Shown one piece after another: positions 25,360 through 36,442 of a stretch of 64,000 nucleotides of DNA. The position numbers were made by a program, and so were the translations under genes. Each line of letters begins with the position of its first letter. The first letter of the stretch is position 1. The notes under the pieces are model-generated. The model did no database searches and had not been told where the DNA came from. It saw only the letters and a program-made list of their open reading frames with translations. Origin of the DNA: Monocercomonoides exilis (lineage: Eukaryota; Preaxostyla; Oxymonadida; Polymastigidae); NCBI GenBank assembly GCA_001643675.2, contig LSRY02000017.1, forward strand, positions 1,054,001-1,118,000. The letters are read 5' to 3'.

Positions 25360-25367
25360 ATAAATCC

Positions 25368-26310
25368 TGGAAATTATAGTGTGATCAGCTCAACATTATT
25401 TGTGGCAAAATTTTTCCAATTATAAAAAAAACTGGGAATTGTTCTAAACTTTTTCTACAATCTCTTCATTATAAATCAACCGAAACTACGCAAATAATTG
25501 CAGAAGAATTTAAAAAATTGAGAAAAATATTTGAAAGAGAAGAATGGAACAAAATTCATAAAGCAAAATATTTCGCCCCATTTTTAAACATCAGATCTTG
25601 ATCATGTTTATCCTTGTGAAGTGGATGTGGTTGCTTTCTGTTTATTCAATCTCAAAAAAATATTGTGAAATCTGCTTCGAATAAAACGTGCAGACAAACT
25701 ACAAAAACTTCAACCACTAAAAAAATCTCACAAAAACATGGATGTACAAAAAAATAGTCAAAAAATAAAAATATCTTCAAAACGTTGCTGGTATTAAAAT
25801 AAGAACAAAACAAAAACAAACAAAACGAAAAAATGAAAATGAAATTTGATCCCCAACCAACAAAAACAGATTGCAACCATGAAAAAAAAAGGAATATGCA
25901 AAATATAAAAAGAAGAAAGTGAAAGAGAACTTCAGTGAAAGAACAGCATTCAATTATTGCTCCTCCCCAATTGTCACAATGATTGAAAATGGTGTTCAGC
26001 AAAAAAATCACAAAGTTAATACGAAACAAAACAAAATGCAATAATATTAATAATAAATACACAGCTCTAACAATTTGTTTGCCAATCCAATTCGCATTTT
26101 CTGCAATCTTTCAGAAGACCACAAGTCTCGAAAGATTCAATCCAAAATTCATGAACATACACACAAAACATCATACTCATTCAATTTGGTTTTCACTCCA
26201 TTCCTTGAACAATCTCTCCGTTTTCAACTTCCAACTGAACTCTTCAAAAGAAAAAAAAAAATAAACAAATGACTTTATCAAATGCCTCGAAACATCCCGT
26301 TCTTCTCCAC
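25368..26310. other. Intergenic; possible decayed coding remnant near 25383-25603
   Basis: A plus-strand frame at about 25383-25603 stays open for ~73 codons and includes EEFKKLRKIFEREEWNKI, unlike its AT-rich surroundings, but has no start and no recognised family. The rest is A-rich on the plus strand; the minus-strand frame at 25652-26062 is Phe/Leu-rich because of poly-A runs and looks spurious. The 3' end of the beta-helix gene transcript lies at the right edge. Confidence 0.4.
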
Positions 26311-29300
26311 TCATCGAATCAACGAATCTCCACTCTCAGCTTCACTATCCCCACTTCCATCTCTATCCCCCGACCCAACCTCCAACCCAATCGCATCAGT
26401 CACTGTGACCATCACAGCCCCGGCCGGGAAGTGCCCAAACAGCTCCCGCTTCACATCCATCAGCCCTGGCCTCTCCTCTCCATTCTGCGACAAGCACGCT
26501 TTCACCCCCTTGCTCAGCTCGCATCCCTCAAGCTCCTCTGGCCCAGGCCTCTCCCCATTCGCAATCTTCTGCCCCGCCACCTCCGCCTCATACTCCCCAA
26601 ACGGGATCTGGAGCGTCAGACACTCCCACGCCATCATCCCAATCGAAAACACCACCGACTTCTTTGTCGCTCCCATCTTCTTGTTCATCAGTAGCTCAGG
26701 TGCCTTCCACCTCAAACACTCTTTTTTGAAATCATCATCATCCTCAAACGCTGATGAAGGAAGAGAATCATCATCATCATTGTCACTGGCAGATGTCACA
26801 ACGGTCGATGACGAGGTTGAGGATGAATCTGAATCTGAAGAAAAGTCGGAGTGCATCACAATACAAATGACCATGTGTTCTGAGAATAGAACAATATGAG
26901 GACTGAGATTGGAAAGAGATTGAAGAAAATTTTCCATCTCATCAAAGGAGTGAAGTGCGAGATTTGCCACCCAGAACAGGATTTGGGAAGCTGTCTGCTC
27001 CCTCTCCTGCAAACTCCCAATTGCCATCTCTTTTTTCTCATTTCTTCCATGAAGAAGCATGAACAATGAATCTCTTAAATCCACAATCAGCTTCTCATGA
27101 GGAGACGAGCAGGCCATTGCATCCACCAGATTCGACATTGATGATGTGGTGGGGCACAAATCCTCCCCTCGAACAAAAATTGAATCTGAATCAGTTGTTG
27201 AAGTGGATGAAATGGAAGGTGAAGGGGATCTCTTTCTCACCTCTTCTTCCTCAACCTTCTCCAATGCCCATTCAGGAATCTTATCTGAATCTTTCCCCAG
27301 AATGTATTCTGTGGATCCGCTTTCAGATAGAAGATGCTCAGATGACTCTGAATGCTGCATATTCGTATCATATATTCTCTTTTTCATTCTCTCATCATTC
27401 TTCCTCTCTGCCTCTCTCTCCGCTCTTCTCCATTGCTCCTCGGGAGACATCTCCATCGTAGTCATCTCAATCAGCTTCGGATCCTTTTTCACTGTGTCTT
27501 CCACAATGATTTCCAACTCCTCTGTTCTTCGCTTTTGTTTTCTCCATCGAACAGCCAAAACAACAGACACAATAAGCACAATCATGAGAATGATTGCCAT
27601 GATGATCACAATGATCAGCCAAAATGATTTTTGATCTTTTCCTCCTTCAACAATCCTTTCGTTTCCATTTCCCTTTGTTTCACTTGCATTTTTCAGAACA
27701 AATGGATTTGTTGATGAAGGAGACTCTGCATTTCCAAAGAGGATGTGCACACTCACTTCTATTTCGTCTCCGCAATTGCAGAGGAGATCCTTTGCCACAC
27801 TCCCTTCAATTTCTCTTTCTGATAAAAATCCATTTGAATCAAAATCATGCTTTTCGATCTCTTTCTCTTCTCCCTTCCTCTTCACAACTGAGAATGACAG
27901 ATTACAAGGAACAAGAAGCATCCCTTTAAATGTCAGCTTCATTCTACCAGTTTCTTCTTTTGCTTCCACACACTCCAGAACAGGAATGAAGAATGATGAA
28001 TCTCTCTCTGAAACAATCCCTTCAAAACTGCACCCATCATTCAACATCCAAAGTGAAGAGTGATCCTTCAATCCATCTCCTCCTTTCAAACTCAACACAT
28101 TCAATGTTCCTGAATCTGAACAAATGATGTTTCTTCTCAGTGATGAATATCCTTCAATGGATGGATTATTGTTCAAAAACTCTCCTTTTTCAATATTCAC
28201 ATTTCCTCCACTCATTGTAATTCCACCATCTGGTGAAGTCGATATTGTTGTGTCTTTCATCACCACAGAACTCTTCACAACATCCACAAGAGATTCTAAC
28301 CATCTGCACATCTCTTCTTTTGTATTCAAATTCTTTTCATTTCTTTCCTTTGTACTCCCATCAAAAATGCAATTGTCCATTTTCACATCCAAACAATCCT
28401 CCAATTTCATCAATTTCCCTTTTGTATTGTTTGTACTGACTCCACCCATTGTGCAATTTGTCAATTGCATTTCCTTTTTCATTGTCAAGCAAGATATCAA
28501 CGATTCTTCATCTCCTTCAACTGTGATATTTTCAACCTTTAATTTGTCCATATTCAATTGACCACATTCAATAATTTCTATTAGAGAAGTTTTAATTGTT
28601 GAATTGCAAATCGTTAATGAATCGATCAATGATGGAAGAGAAGATGAAAGATGCAATGCAGATTCATGAAGCACAAGATTTGACGCTGTGCATCCATCAA
28701 GTTGCAATTCTCCTTTTTCCATTTTTATAATGTGAAATGGAATATTTGCAAATACTACATTTTCTCCATCCGCCGATTGTTTTGCAGTGAATGAACAATT
28801 CATCACTTCAAGAATCCCTCCTTTTTGTGACATCAGTGAATCATGTCGAGAATTGAAATTCGAATCAAACACAAAGTTCACTCTCAGCAATGAAACTGTT
28901 CCACTTGTTGTAATCAAAGCCTCTCTTGTTTTTTCAATCTCTGTTTCAACTTCAACTTCACACATCTCTCTGTTCTTTGAGCTCAAACTCATCTCCTCCA
29001 AATTCATCTCTTCACCAATCACACTCCCCTCAACAACGAACATTTGGCTAATGAAATTTGAAGTCAGATGCACCAGCCCATAATCAATCGAAGCACATGG
29101 AAGTGTGTTGGTTCCACACTGCCTCTCATTCGATCCATTCACTCTGCTCACAACAATTGTATCGCTCTGATGGATCGTCACAAAATCAATCAGATCTGTA
29201 TCATTTGTGTGCTCACAACTATCAATTCCATATATCGCATTCATTCTGGTGTAACGGCCTTCTCGAAGATCAAATCGAAACTGGGTTTCATTGATCTGCG

Positions 29301-32300
29301 ATGTGATGTTGAAGCATTCAATGAAAATGTCATTCCCCACACTTGCTGTGTTTGCGTTGAACTTCATCTCCATAAATGTGAAATTCAAATCTCCTCTTTC
29401 CTTTGTTGCCAGATACACCCCTCCTCCTCTTCCCGTGCTGTCGCTGCAGCTGCAATGGCTGATTGCTGAGTCAATCATATTCATCGATCCAGATGCACCC
29501 AATGTGAAGAATATTGCTCCTCCTTTTTCACTCAATTCTGCTTTGTCTTCTGTGATGTTACTCTCATTCACAACCAAACAAATCTTATTCTCACTCGCAG
29601 ACTCCAAAATGCTCGCTCCATTGTCACTTCTCTTTACTCCTGAAAATGATGATTTGTTAATCTCAATATTTGTCCATTCTTCATCTTCTTCATTTATCTT
29701 CAATCTTTGTTCTGATTTCTTGGTTGACAAAATGCATCCTCCACTTTCATTCAACAATTCCACTCGAACATTCACCAAATGGCAAACAACTCCAGAATCG
29801 CGAATGGTAAATATACTGTTTCCAACATTGCACGATTCCATCGACAAATCATTCACTTTTACGCTTCCTCCAATCACATCCACAAACACACAATCATATC
29901 CATTGTTCACTTCTGCTTCTGAATGGAATGCACATCCAGTTATCACTAAATCTCCTTCTTTGTTTGAAATAATCGTTTTGGCTGAGTTGTCAAATCCAGA
30001 TTTCAGTTGAAGTTGGATATTTATCAATTCAAGATGATTATCATTTTCCATGAAATATTCCAGTTGACTTCCAATTGCCTTTTCAAAATTCAATATTGCT
30101 TTTGTATCTTCTTCTCCCATCTTTACACTCTTTTTGATCTGATAATTGGACACATTGAATGAATCTCGAATAATTGTTGATCCTTCGATTTGTATTGTTT
30201 TCATTTCATCTCCCTCTTTCATGTTTTCCATCCCTTTCCACATCGTGAAGCATGGTTCTTCTTCACTTCCACAGCGTTCCACATCAAATCCACTCGATGA
30301 GATAAATATCTCAATTGAGCTGTACGGAACGAGGAACATGAATAAATCTTTTTCTTGATGAAAATCATCACTTCCAACAAACAAAGTCTTATCATCCTTC
30401 ATTGATGAGTAATCAAACTTGAATGAGTCATTCGTCACAGAACTGTTGAAATCCTTTCCCAAAATGAACATATTCTTTCCAATATCTGCTTTGTTGCTAT
30501 CAAACATTACACCTTCCAAAAGAAATGGTTTTTCAATCAAACAATTTTGACAATCCAAATACAAGAATCCTCCTTTTCCATTTGTTGTTAAAAGCGAACA
30601 AGAAGATGCATTTGTCGATTTGATCTCCAGTTTTTCATTCCCTTTCAAAATCACTTTTGTTGAACCTCCTTCACTGCTTCCAGTGTTCACAATATTTGTA
30701 AAGTTGCAGTCTTCAAGCAAAACAGAAGAAGACATCATCATTGGGGATTTGACAAACGAACAATCTGTCAGACTGCATTCTTTCAATGTGCAACTTCCGC
30801 TTGTTGTGGTTATCAAAGAGTATTGAATGATATCTGATGACTGATTTTCAAAGGAACAGTTTTTGAGTTGAAGAATCCCACTCGATGAAATCAACGAATT
30901 CATGTTTGACACAAATTGACTTGGAACCTGCAACTTCAAAGACAACAAGCTGAATGAAACTGTTGATGAAATAACAGATGAAGAAGATGCAGAATCTCCA
31001 TTGATTGTCCCTTCAAAATAAACTGTCTTGTGTTTGATTTCATCTCCCTCATTCACACATCCATCAATTACAAGTGTATCTGTGAAAGAATAAATATCTT
31101 CAATTGTCCCTTCATCTTTAACTTTCATTTTCATTTCTCCTTCTGTCTCACTTCTGTCAATGTGGTCAATTCCACTTTTCATCGATTGACATGGGAATAT
31201 TTCACTCCCACATCCCAATGTGTCATGCCCATCCTTCGACACAGACACAACCATCCACTTCAAAGAAACAAGAAACACTCGGAGATCCATTTCTCCATAT
31301 TTCCCATCTTCCCCAACAAATGCATTCCCATCATCCTTATATTCCGCGCAATCAAATGCAAAACGCTCTGTATTCACAGTATTCACCAGATTGTTGCTCT
31401 TCACAAACATGTTCTTACCAATTGCTGCCCTGCATCCAGAAAACGATATTGACGAAAGTTGAAATCCTCCTTCATTCAGGCTGCAATCCAGATATATCCC
31501 TCCACCTCTTCCTCCGGAACTCGCATCCTCACTCACACAACAGTCGGAGAAGGTGGTGTTGCTCACTGAAAATGCATTGTCAGAGGCGGATGAGGCGAAT
31601 GAGATGCATCCTCCATTGGTTGCAGTTTGTTGGTTCAGCTGTGATGAGTGGATGTTGACCATGGTGCAGTTGGTAATGGAGAGGGAGAGGGCAGGGGAGG
31701 TGGTAGAGGAGAGGACACAGCTGGCGGGGGTGGCAGTGGAGGTGATATCGGTGATGTTGGAGGAGTTGAGGGTGAGGGGAGCGGTGAGGGAGGTGAGGTG
31801 GAAGATGCTTTGGCTGTTGAGGGTGAGACTGGTGATTGCTGTGTGGTTGAGGGCGAGGGAGCCAGCAGTGAGGAAGAAGAGGGGGGTTGTGATTGATGAT
31901 GAAGATGGAGTTGTTCCGGTGATGATGGTTGTGTTGAGGTTGAGGGAAGGGGAGTTTTGGGAGAGGTGGAAGAGGATGGGGGCGATTTGATTTGTGGAGT
32001 TGTGTGCGATGGCGAGGGCAGAGACTGTGAGAGAGCCCTGTGTTTGTTGGAAGAGGGCAGAAGTGGCAGATGGATCTGGTGAAGAAGATGCAGATGAAAA
32101 TGATGAATATGATGAATATGATGATGATGACTGTGATGACTGTGAATGTGAGTTTGGTTGTTGAGGAATGCCACTGGATGCGATGGTTGTGGTAGTTGTG
32201 CTATTTCCTGTGATTTTTGTATTTGGTGCACGGAACGTGAGTGTCTGAGCTGGAGTGAAAGTGGAGAGGAGGAGAGTGAGGGAGGCATCGCTGAAGGGAG

Positions 32301-34212
32301 CAATGCATCCGAGTGCATACTCCATCGTGGCACATGGGTTTTGCTGTGTTTTGCCACAGGCATCGACATCATTTCCACCATTTGCAACGATTTTGTTCTG
32401 GTTGATGATTGGTAGCCAGCCATTATATTCAGCGTTGTCAGCAGTTCCATTATTCCACACTCTTTTTGTTGGAGCTGTTGAACCACATTGCTGGAAAGGA
32501 GATTGGGTGATTGCACTTCCGCTGAAGAACACATCATTTCCTTTGCCACTAGAAGCGGAATTACCATCAAAGAAGCAAAATACTATGAATTTTGTTCCAT
32601 TCATCCAGACATGTGTTGATGCAATAAAAATTGCTGCCCCACAACTCGATGTAGGAGCTGTCAATTCATTATCAACAAATGAACACTCTTCGAGTAAAAA
32701 ACTATTTGGCTTTTTGACTGGAGAATAATTAAATGTTAAAGAACCTGTTGAATCAACTCCTGAATTTGCAATACACTCACATTTTATAAATAAGAATTGT
32801 GCATTTTCTGGAATGCCACCAATCCCAAAATACCAACCTGTTCCAAAGGTGCTTGTTATTTTGCAATATTCAACTCTGTTTTCTTGGAACATCCAAACAG
32901 AAAATGATTGAGGGCTCCAAGCCGTTAGTGCTCCTCCATTTCCAGCTAAACAGCTTGTGAAATTGGATTTCGTGATGTTGATATTTAACGAATAATCAAA
33001 ACATATCGCTCCTCCATGATCACTTGTTGAGCAATTATTAAATATGCATGATGCGATTGTGGAACTCGCATTCTTACAAAAAACATAAAGTGCACCTCCT
33101 GCAGAAGACGCACCATTTGAATCTTCCCATTCGCACCATTCGAAGCGATGGCTGTTCAGATCAAATGAATCCATTCTTTTCAGTTTCACTCTTTGAGATT
33201 CTGTTCCTTCATATATAACAGGATTATTCGGAGAAGAGCGAGTTTGATGGATGAAAGAAGCATTGAAGGTTGAGAGAGAAGTGGATGGACTGTTGAGGGA
33301 AGGGAGGATGGCACCATCAACTGGGTTGTGAGTGTGGATGAAGATGGTTGAGTGAATGGAAATTGATGAGTGAAGAGAGTGGAAGGGGATTGTGTTTGAA
33401 TTGGTGTTGGTGGCAGTGGTTGTGGTGAATGAGTTGTGCTGGTGTGCGGTGTTTGTGGTGGTTGGGGTTGTTGTGGTGAATGTAGTGATTGAGTGTGAGG
33501 AAAGTAATGTTTGTGTTAAATGTGGTGAGAGAGAAGAGATGTTGGAGAAGAGCGTGCTTGAGAGATGGAGATTGAGGTGGATTTGGGGGTGAAGAGGGGA
33601 AGAAGGGGAAAAAAGGAAGGGCTGGTGGAAGGAGACGAAAGAGGAGAAAGAGGAGTGGGAGATGGAGAAGGAGGTGGAGACTGGGGAGTGAGAAGAAGAG
33701 AAGAGATAATTTGGGGTGGAGAAGAAGGGGAAGGAGAGAATGGCCGGTTGAGGGACGAGGAGGGAGAAGTTCGTGAGGGAGAGAGAGCTGTGTGCAGAGA
33801 GGAAGAGTGGGTGGTGTTTGTGATTGTGATTGTGGTGTGTGTGGATTTGGCAGGCAGAGGAGAAAATGGTGGCAGCTGAGTGCTTGTGGGCAGTGACAAA
33901 CGCACAGCCGCTGAGAGGCACCATGGTGAGGTGGCTCACGCACAACGAGCTGTTGACGATAACAAGACTTGTTTCAGCACAACACAACCGGTTCCCAGCT
34001 GCATTCCCAATAACTTCCCTTCGAATGAAATAATTATTGTTATCCGCTCCTTTTTCATCTGATATATTGATCTCGCCTTTTGGCATCTCCTCATCGCATA
34101 TTTGTTGAATATGCCTTTCTTCAATGCCTCTGCAACTGCAGCTGTAAGCAACCAGCAACAACAATGCAGCAAAATGGAATGCAGTTTTTATGCTGGTGGA
34201 GCACCTCACCAT
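26311..34212 (-). CDS. Large beta-helix surface protein with one TM segment and a degenerate kinase lobe
   Basis: Single 2,633-residue frame. Residues 1-29 (start MVRCSTS, core FAALLLLVAY) form a signal peptide. The ectodomain is a long run of Ser/Thr/Asn-rich short strands of right-handed beta-helix type, rich in NCS, NCT and GG(A/C)I motifs. Four punctuation motifs of form G.D...CG....PC.....G occur near residues 617, 999, 1314 and 1696, which looks like four tandem modules. A TM helix (WLIIVIIMAIILMIVLIVSVV, ~2190-2212) is followed by basic residues. The cytoplasmic end matches a protein kinase C-lobe: RWKAPELL, FSIGMMAWECLTLQIPFGE, and a final ERPGLMDVKREL. No HRD or DFG is present, so it is a pseudokinase. 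Similar proteins are known to me in oxymonads. Likely cell surface; ligand and role unknown. Confidence 0.8.
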   Translation of the reverse strand: MVRCSTSIKTAFHFAALLLLVAYSCSCRGIEERHIQQICDEEMPKGEINISDEKGADNNNYFIRREVIGNAAGNRLCCAETSLVIVNSSLCVSHLTMVPLSGCAFVTAHKHSAATIFSSACQIHTHHNHNHKHHPLFLSAHSSLSLTNFSLLVPQPAILSFPFFSTPNYLFSSSHSPVSTSFSISHSSFSSFVSFHQPFLFSPSSPLHPQIHLNLHLSSTLFSNISSLSPHLTQTLLSSHSITTFTTTTPTTTNTAHQHNSFTTTTATNTNSNTIPFHSLHSSISIHSTIFIHTHNPVDGAILPSLNSPSTSLSTFNASFIHQTRSSPNNPVIYEGTESQRVKLKRMDSFDLNSHRFEWCEWEDSNGASSAGGALYVFCKNASSTIASCIFNNCSTSDHGGAICFDYSLNINITKSNFTSCLAGNGGALTAWSPQSFSVWMFQENRVEYCKITSTFGTGWYFGIGGIPENAQFLFIKCECIANSGVDSTGSLTFNYSPVKKPNSFLLEECSFVDNELTAPTSSCGAAIFIASTHVWMNGTKFIVFCFFDGNSASSGKGNDVFFSGSAITQSPFQQCGSTAPTKRVWNNGTADNAEYNGWLPIINQNKIVANGGNDVDACGKTQQNPCATMEYALGCIAPFSDASLTLLLSTFTPAQTLTFRAPNTKITGNSTTTTTIASSGIPQQPNSHSQSSQSSSSYSSYSSFSSASSSPDPSATSALFQQTQGSLTVSALAIAHNSTNQIAPILFHLSQNSPSLNLNTTIITGTTPSSSSITTPLFFLTAGSLALNHTAITSLTLNSQSIFHLTSLTAPLTLNSSNITDITSTATPASCVLSSTTSPALSLSITNCTMVNIHSSQLNQQTATNGGCISFASSASDNAFSVSNTTFSDCCVSEDASSGGRGGGIYLDCSLNEGGFQLSSISFSGCRAAIGKNMFVKSNNLVNTVNTERFAFDCAEYKDDGNAFVGEDGKYGEMDLRVFLVSLKWMVVSVSKDGHDTLGCGSEIFPCQSMKSGIDHIDRSETEGEMKMKVKDEGTIEDIYSFTDTLVIDGCVNEGDEIKHKTVYFEGTINGDSASSSSVISSTVSFSLLSLKLQVPSQFVSNMNSLISSSGILQLKNCSFENQSSDIIQYSLITTTSGSCTLKECSLTDCSFVKSPMMMSSSVLLEDCNFTNIVNTGSSEGGSTKVILKGNEKLEIKSTNASSCSLLTTNGKGGFLYLDCQNCLIEKPFLLEGVMFDSNKADIGKNMFILGKDFNSSVTNDSFKFDYSSMKDDKTLFVGSDDFHQEKDLFMFLVPYSSIEIFISSSGFDVERCGSEEEPCFTMWKGMENMKEGDEMKTIQIEGSTIIRDSFNVSNYQIKKSVKMGEEDTKAILNFEKAIGSQLEYFMENDNHLELINIQLQLKSGFDNSAKTIISNKEGDLVITGCAFHSEAEVNNGYDCVFVDVIGGSVKVNDLSMESCNVGNSIFTIRDSGVVCHLVNVRVELLNESGGCILSTKKSEQRLKINEEDEEWTNIEINKSSFSGVKRSDNGASILESASENKICLVVNESNITEDKAELSEKGGAIFFTLGASGSMNMIDSAISHCSCSDSTGRGGGVYLATKERGDLNFTFMEMKFNANTASVGNDIFIECFNITSQINETQFRFDLREGRYTRMNAIYGIDSCEHTNDTDLIDFVTIHQSDTIVVSRVNGSNERQCGTNTLPCASIDYGLVHLTSNFISQMFVVEGSVIGEEMNLEEMSLSSKNREMCEVEVETEIEKTREALITTSGTVSLLRVNFVFDSNFNSRHDSLMSQKGGILEVMNCSFTAKQSADGENVVFANIPFHIIKMEKGELQLDGCTASNLVLHESALHLSSSLPSLIDSLTICNSTIKTSLIEIIECGQLNMDKLKVENITVEGDEESLISCLTMKKEMQLTNCTMGGVSTNNTKGKLMKLEDCLDVKMDNCIFDGSTKERNEKNLNTKEEMCRWLESLVDVVKSSVVMKDTTISTSPDGGITMSGGNVNIEKGEFLNNNPSIEGYSSLRRNIICSDSGTLNVLSLKGGDGLKDHSSLWMLNDGCSFEGIVSERDSSFFIPVLECVEAKEETGRMKLTFKGMLLVPCNLSFSVVKRKGEEKEIEKHDFDSNGFLSEREIEGSVAKDLLCNCGDEIEVSVHILFGNAESPSSTNPFVLKNASETKGNGNERIVEGGKDQKSFWLIIVIIMAIILMIVLIVSVVLAVRWRKQKRRTEELEIIVEDTVKKDPKLIEMTTMEMSPEEQWRRAEREAERKNDERMKKRIYDTNMQHSESSEHLLSESGSTEYILGKDSDKIPEWALEKVEEEEVRKRSPSPSISSTSTTDSDSIFVRGEDLCPTTSSMSNLVDAMACSSPHEKLIVDLRDSLFMLLHGRNEKKEMAIGSLQEREQTASQILFWVANLALHSFDEMENFLQSLSNLSPHIVLFSEHMVICIVMHSDFSSDSDSSSTSSSTVVTSASDNDDDDSLPSSAFEDDDDFKKECLRWKAPELLMNKKMGATKKSVVFSIGMMAWECLTLQIPFGEYEAEVAGQKIANGERPGPEELEGCELSKGVKACLSQNGEERPGLMDVKRELFGHFPAGAVMVTVTDAIGLEVGSGDRDGSGDSEAESGDSLIR

Positions 34213-34575
34213 GGATGTGTATGGAAGAAAAAACGAAAATCAAAATTGCCTGCACCCCTTATTATTTTCTTTTCAAAGAAATTAAATATTTTGAAAAAGT
34301 GAAAGATCACTTCTAAAAAAATATTCCATATGTTATTCATATAAAAATATATATTTTAATTAATTTTATTTTTGTTTTTGATAACTTTTAAAATTGATAT
34401 TTAAAAAATACTGAATTAAAAAATGGAAAGGATCGAAAAAGAAAATTTTCTGCAAATGATAACTTATAGCGGAAGCTCAAATTTTGTTAATTGTTTATTT
34501 TTTATTATTATCGTATATTGGATGATTTTTATTAGAAATTATGTTCGAAAAGTTAAAAAAAAAACTTTATGAATA
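34213..34575. other. AT-rich spacer upstream of the beta-helix gene
   Basis: Presumed promoter region of the minus-strand beta-helix gene, ending at the left border of the palindromic element. No motif could be singled out. Confidence 0.45.
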
Positions 34576-35768
34576 CACCATTTATTATTCAAATTTGGTA
34601 AACTTATTATTTGAAATTGGCCAACTTATTATTTAAAATAAATAAACTAATTATTCGATTTTGGTGAACTAATTATTCGAAATTGGTTAACTTCTATTTA
34701 AAATTAATAAATTTGAGTATTTTTTGAAAAAAAATTTTTTGTGAAAAATTGGTTTTTACTTAATATCGGAATGTGATTAAAATATAATATATTTTTTCAT
34801 AATTTATTAAAAAAATGAGAACTTGAACCCCGAATTTTTTAATTTGTCAACAAACATGAAATTTTCTGATTTTTCTGAAAAAAATCATCATCATGATAAT
34901 CGGATAATTTTTGAATTAATACACCTAACATTGTTTTATTATGAAAAAATCAATCATGAAACGTTATTTGAAATTGAAGATCTTAAGATAAACAATAAAT
35001 AACAATAGAAGAATTCCGAAAATGCAATCATGGATTTATGAAATTGTGAAAAATATTGGAATTTTGTTAGAAAAATTGATTCAAAATTTTTTTCTTGGTT
35101 GAATTATGCATTATTAATCGATGTGAGGTGAATTCATTTGAAAATTATTCTATTTCCATGATGATGATTTTTTTTCTATAAAATTAGAAATTTTCATGTT
35201 TATTCACGAACAATAATATTCGAGGTTCAATTTCTCATCATTTTGATAAATAATAAAATGAAATAATATTTTAATCACTTTCCAACACTCAACCAAAAAC
35301 CGATTTTTCTCAAAAAATTTTTTTATAAAAATACTCAATTTCATGAATTTCGAATAAGTTTTCCAATTTCAAAAAAAATGTTTTACTATTATGAATAATT
35401 AGTTTAACAACTTCGACTAATTGGGTGATTATTTTTGAAATCATAACTTTTTTCGGGATTTGCATAATTATGAAAATTTTATGAATTTGAAAACAAAATT
35501 TTTGTTGAAAAGTTTTGTTCATTTTATATAATCTTAATTCATAGTTTGATGTGAAAGAAAGACAGAAATGATATTAGATGGAGTTATTTCTTTTCTGTGT
35601 TCATTGACAAAAATGGAAAAGGAAAAATTTAAACAATAATATTAATCCGAATTATTTCTTCGAAGAAATATGATTTCGAAAATAATCACCCAATTTGTTA
35701 ATTAATTAAGAATATGTAGTCGACCAATTTCGAATAATGAGTGGACAAAATTTGAACATTAAATGGTG
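34576..35768. mobile_element. Near-palindromic (fold-back) element, ~1.2 kb, TA-flanked
   Basis: Both ends read CACCATTTA... inward and are flanked by TA (34574-34575, 35769-35770). The two halves are inverted copies over most of their length: matching blocks include CTTGAACCCCGAAT/TTGAACCTCGAAT, ACATGAAA, and AAAAAAATCATCATCATG, with the axis near 35.0-35.1 kb. The right arm is longer because a separate element (35423-35691) has inserted into it. No coding capacity. TA flanks would fit a Tc1/mariner-type non-autonomous element, but TA is only 2 bp and weak evidence. Confidence 0.75.
35423..35691. mobile_element. 269-bp MITE nested in the palindromic element
   Basis: Inverted ends GGGTGATTATTTTTGAAAT and its near-exact reverse complement (one mismatch in ~22 bp), flanked by AATT on both sides (35419-35422 and 35692-35695), possibly a 4-bp target duplication. 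It interrupts the right arm of the 1.2-kb palindrome, which shows the order of insertion. Non-coding. Confidence 0.7.
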
Positions 35769-35773
35769 TATAT

Positions 35774-36240
35774 GGGTAATCATTTTTGAATTCGTATTCT
35801 CTCTATCAAATTTTCGGTTTGAATATTTGTTTAGAATATTCATAAAATAACACAAAAAAGTGTTGGATCTATTCAATGACGTTTCTGCTATTTTTTGGTA
35901 TCAAACTCTTGCTTTTGTTGTTATTGATATGCATTCAACATTTAAATGAAAAATATTTAACTAATGACGAAAAACATTTGGATATAACTGATAATTTTTG
36001 AAATTACATTTTTTTATACATATTTTTCTGTACAAAAATTTCCTTTGAATAAAAATTAATCATCACTGAAGAGTGAAAAGGCTCAATAGAGAAATGTTTA
36101 TCTTCATTTCAGCTGATTCACTTATTCTTAAAATATTTGTGATAAATAAAGCATTTGAATTCATAAGCTTCACGCAATGATAAACAGAATTTGAAAATAC
36201 AACACACCGAAAAAAGAAATGATTTGAAAAAAAATCACCC
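35774..36240. mobile_element. 467-bp inverted-repeat element, probably related to the 269-bp MITE
   Basis: The left end GGGTAATCATTTTTGAATTC and the right end (reverse complement starts GGGTGATTTTTTTTCAAATC) are an imperfect inverted repeat of about 25 bp. Both resemble the GGGTGATTATTTTTGAAATC ends of the nested MITE at 35423-35691. No convincing target duplication beyond AT-rich flanks. Non-coding, AT-rich interior. Confidence 0.55.
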
Positions 36241-36442
36241 ATTTATTTTTCAAAATATTTCAGTTCAACTTGGTTATTGGATCATCTCCACTTTTAAAAA
36301 CTTTATATGCATATTCTCCCTTTCTTTTTGAACAATTGTCACATAAAAAATTAAATAATATAAAATTAAATAAATGATGGCACCTTTTCCATTCCGCTAT
36401 TGAAAGAATTATCCGCAAAAATTGGTAAAGAAAAGAGTGAAG

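Noticed and set aside
25652-26062. 136-codon minus-strand frame rich in Phe, Leu and Cys
   Set aside because: Arises from A-rich plus-strand DNA; no motif, no plausible splice context.
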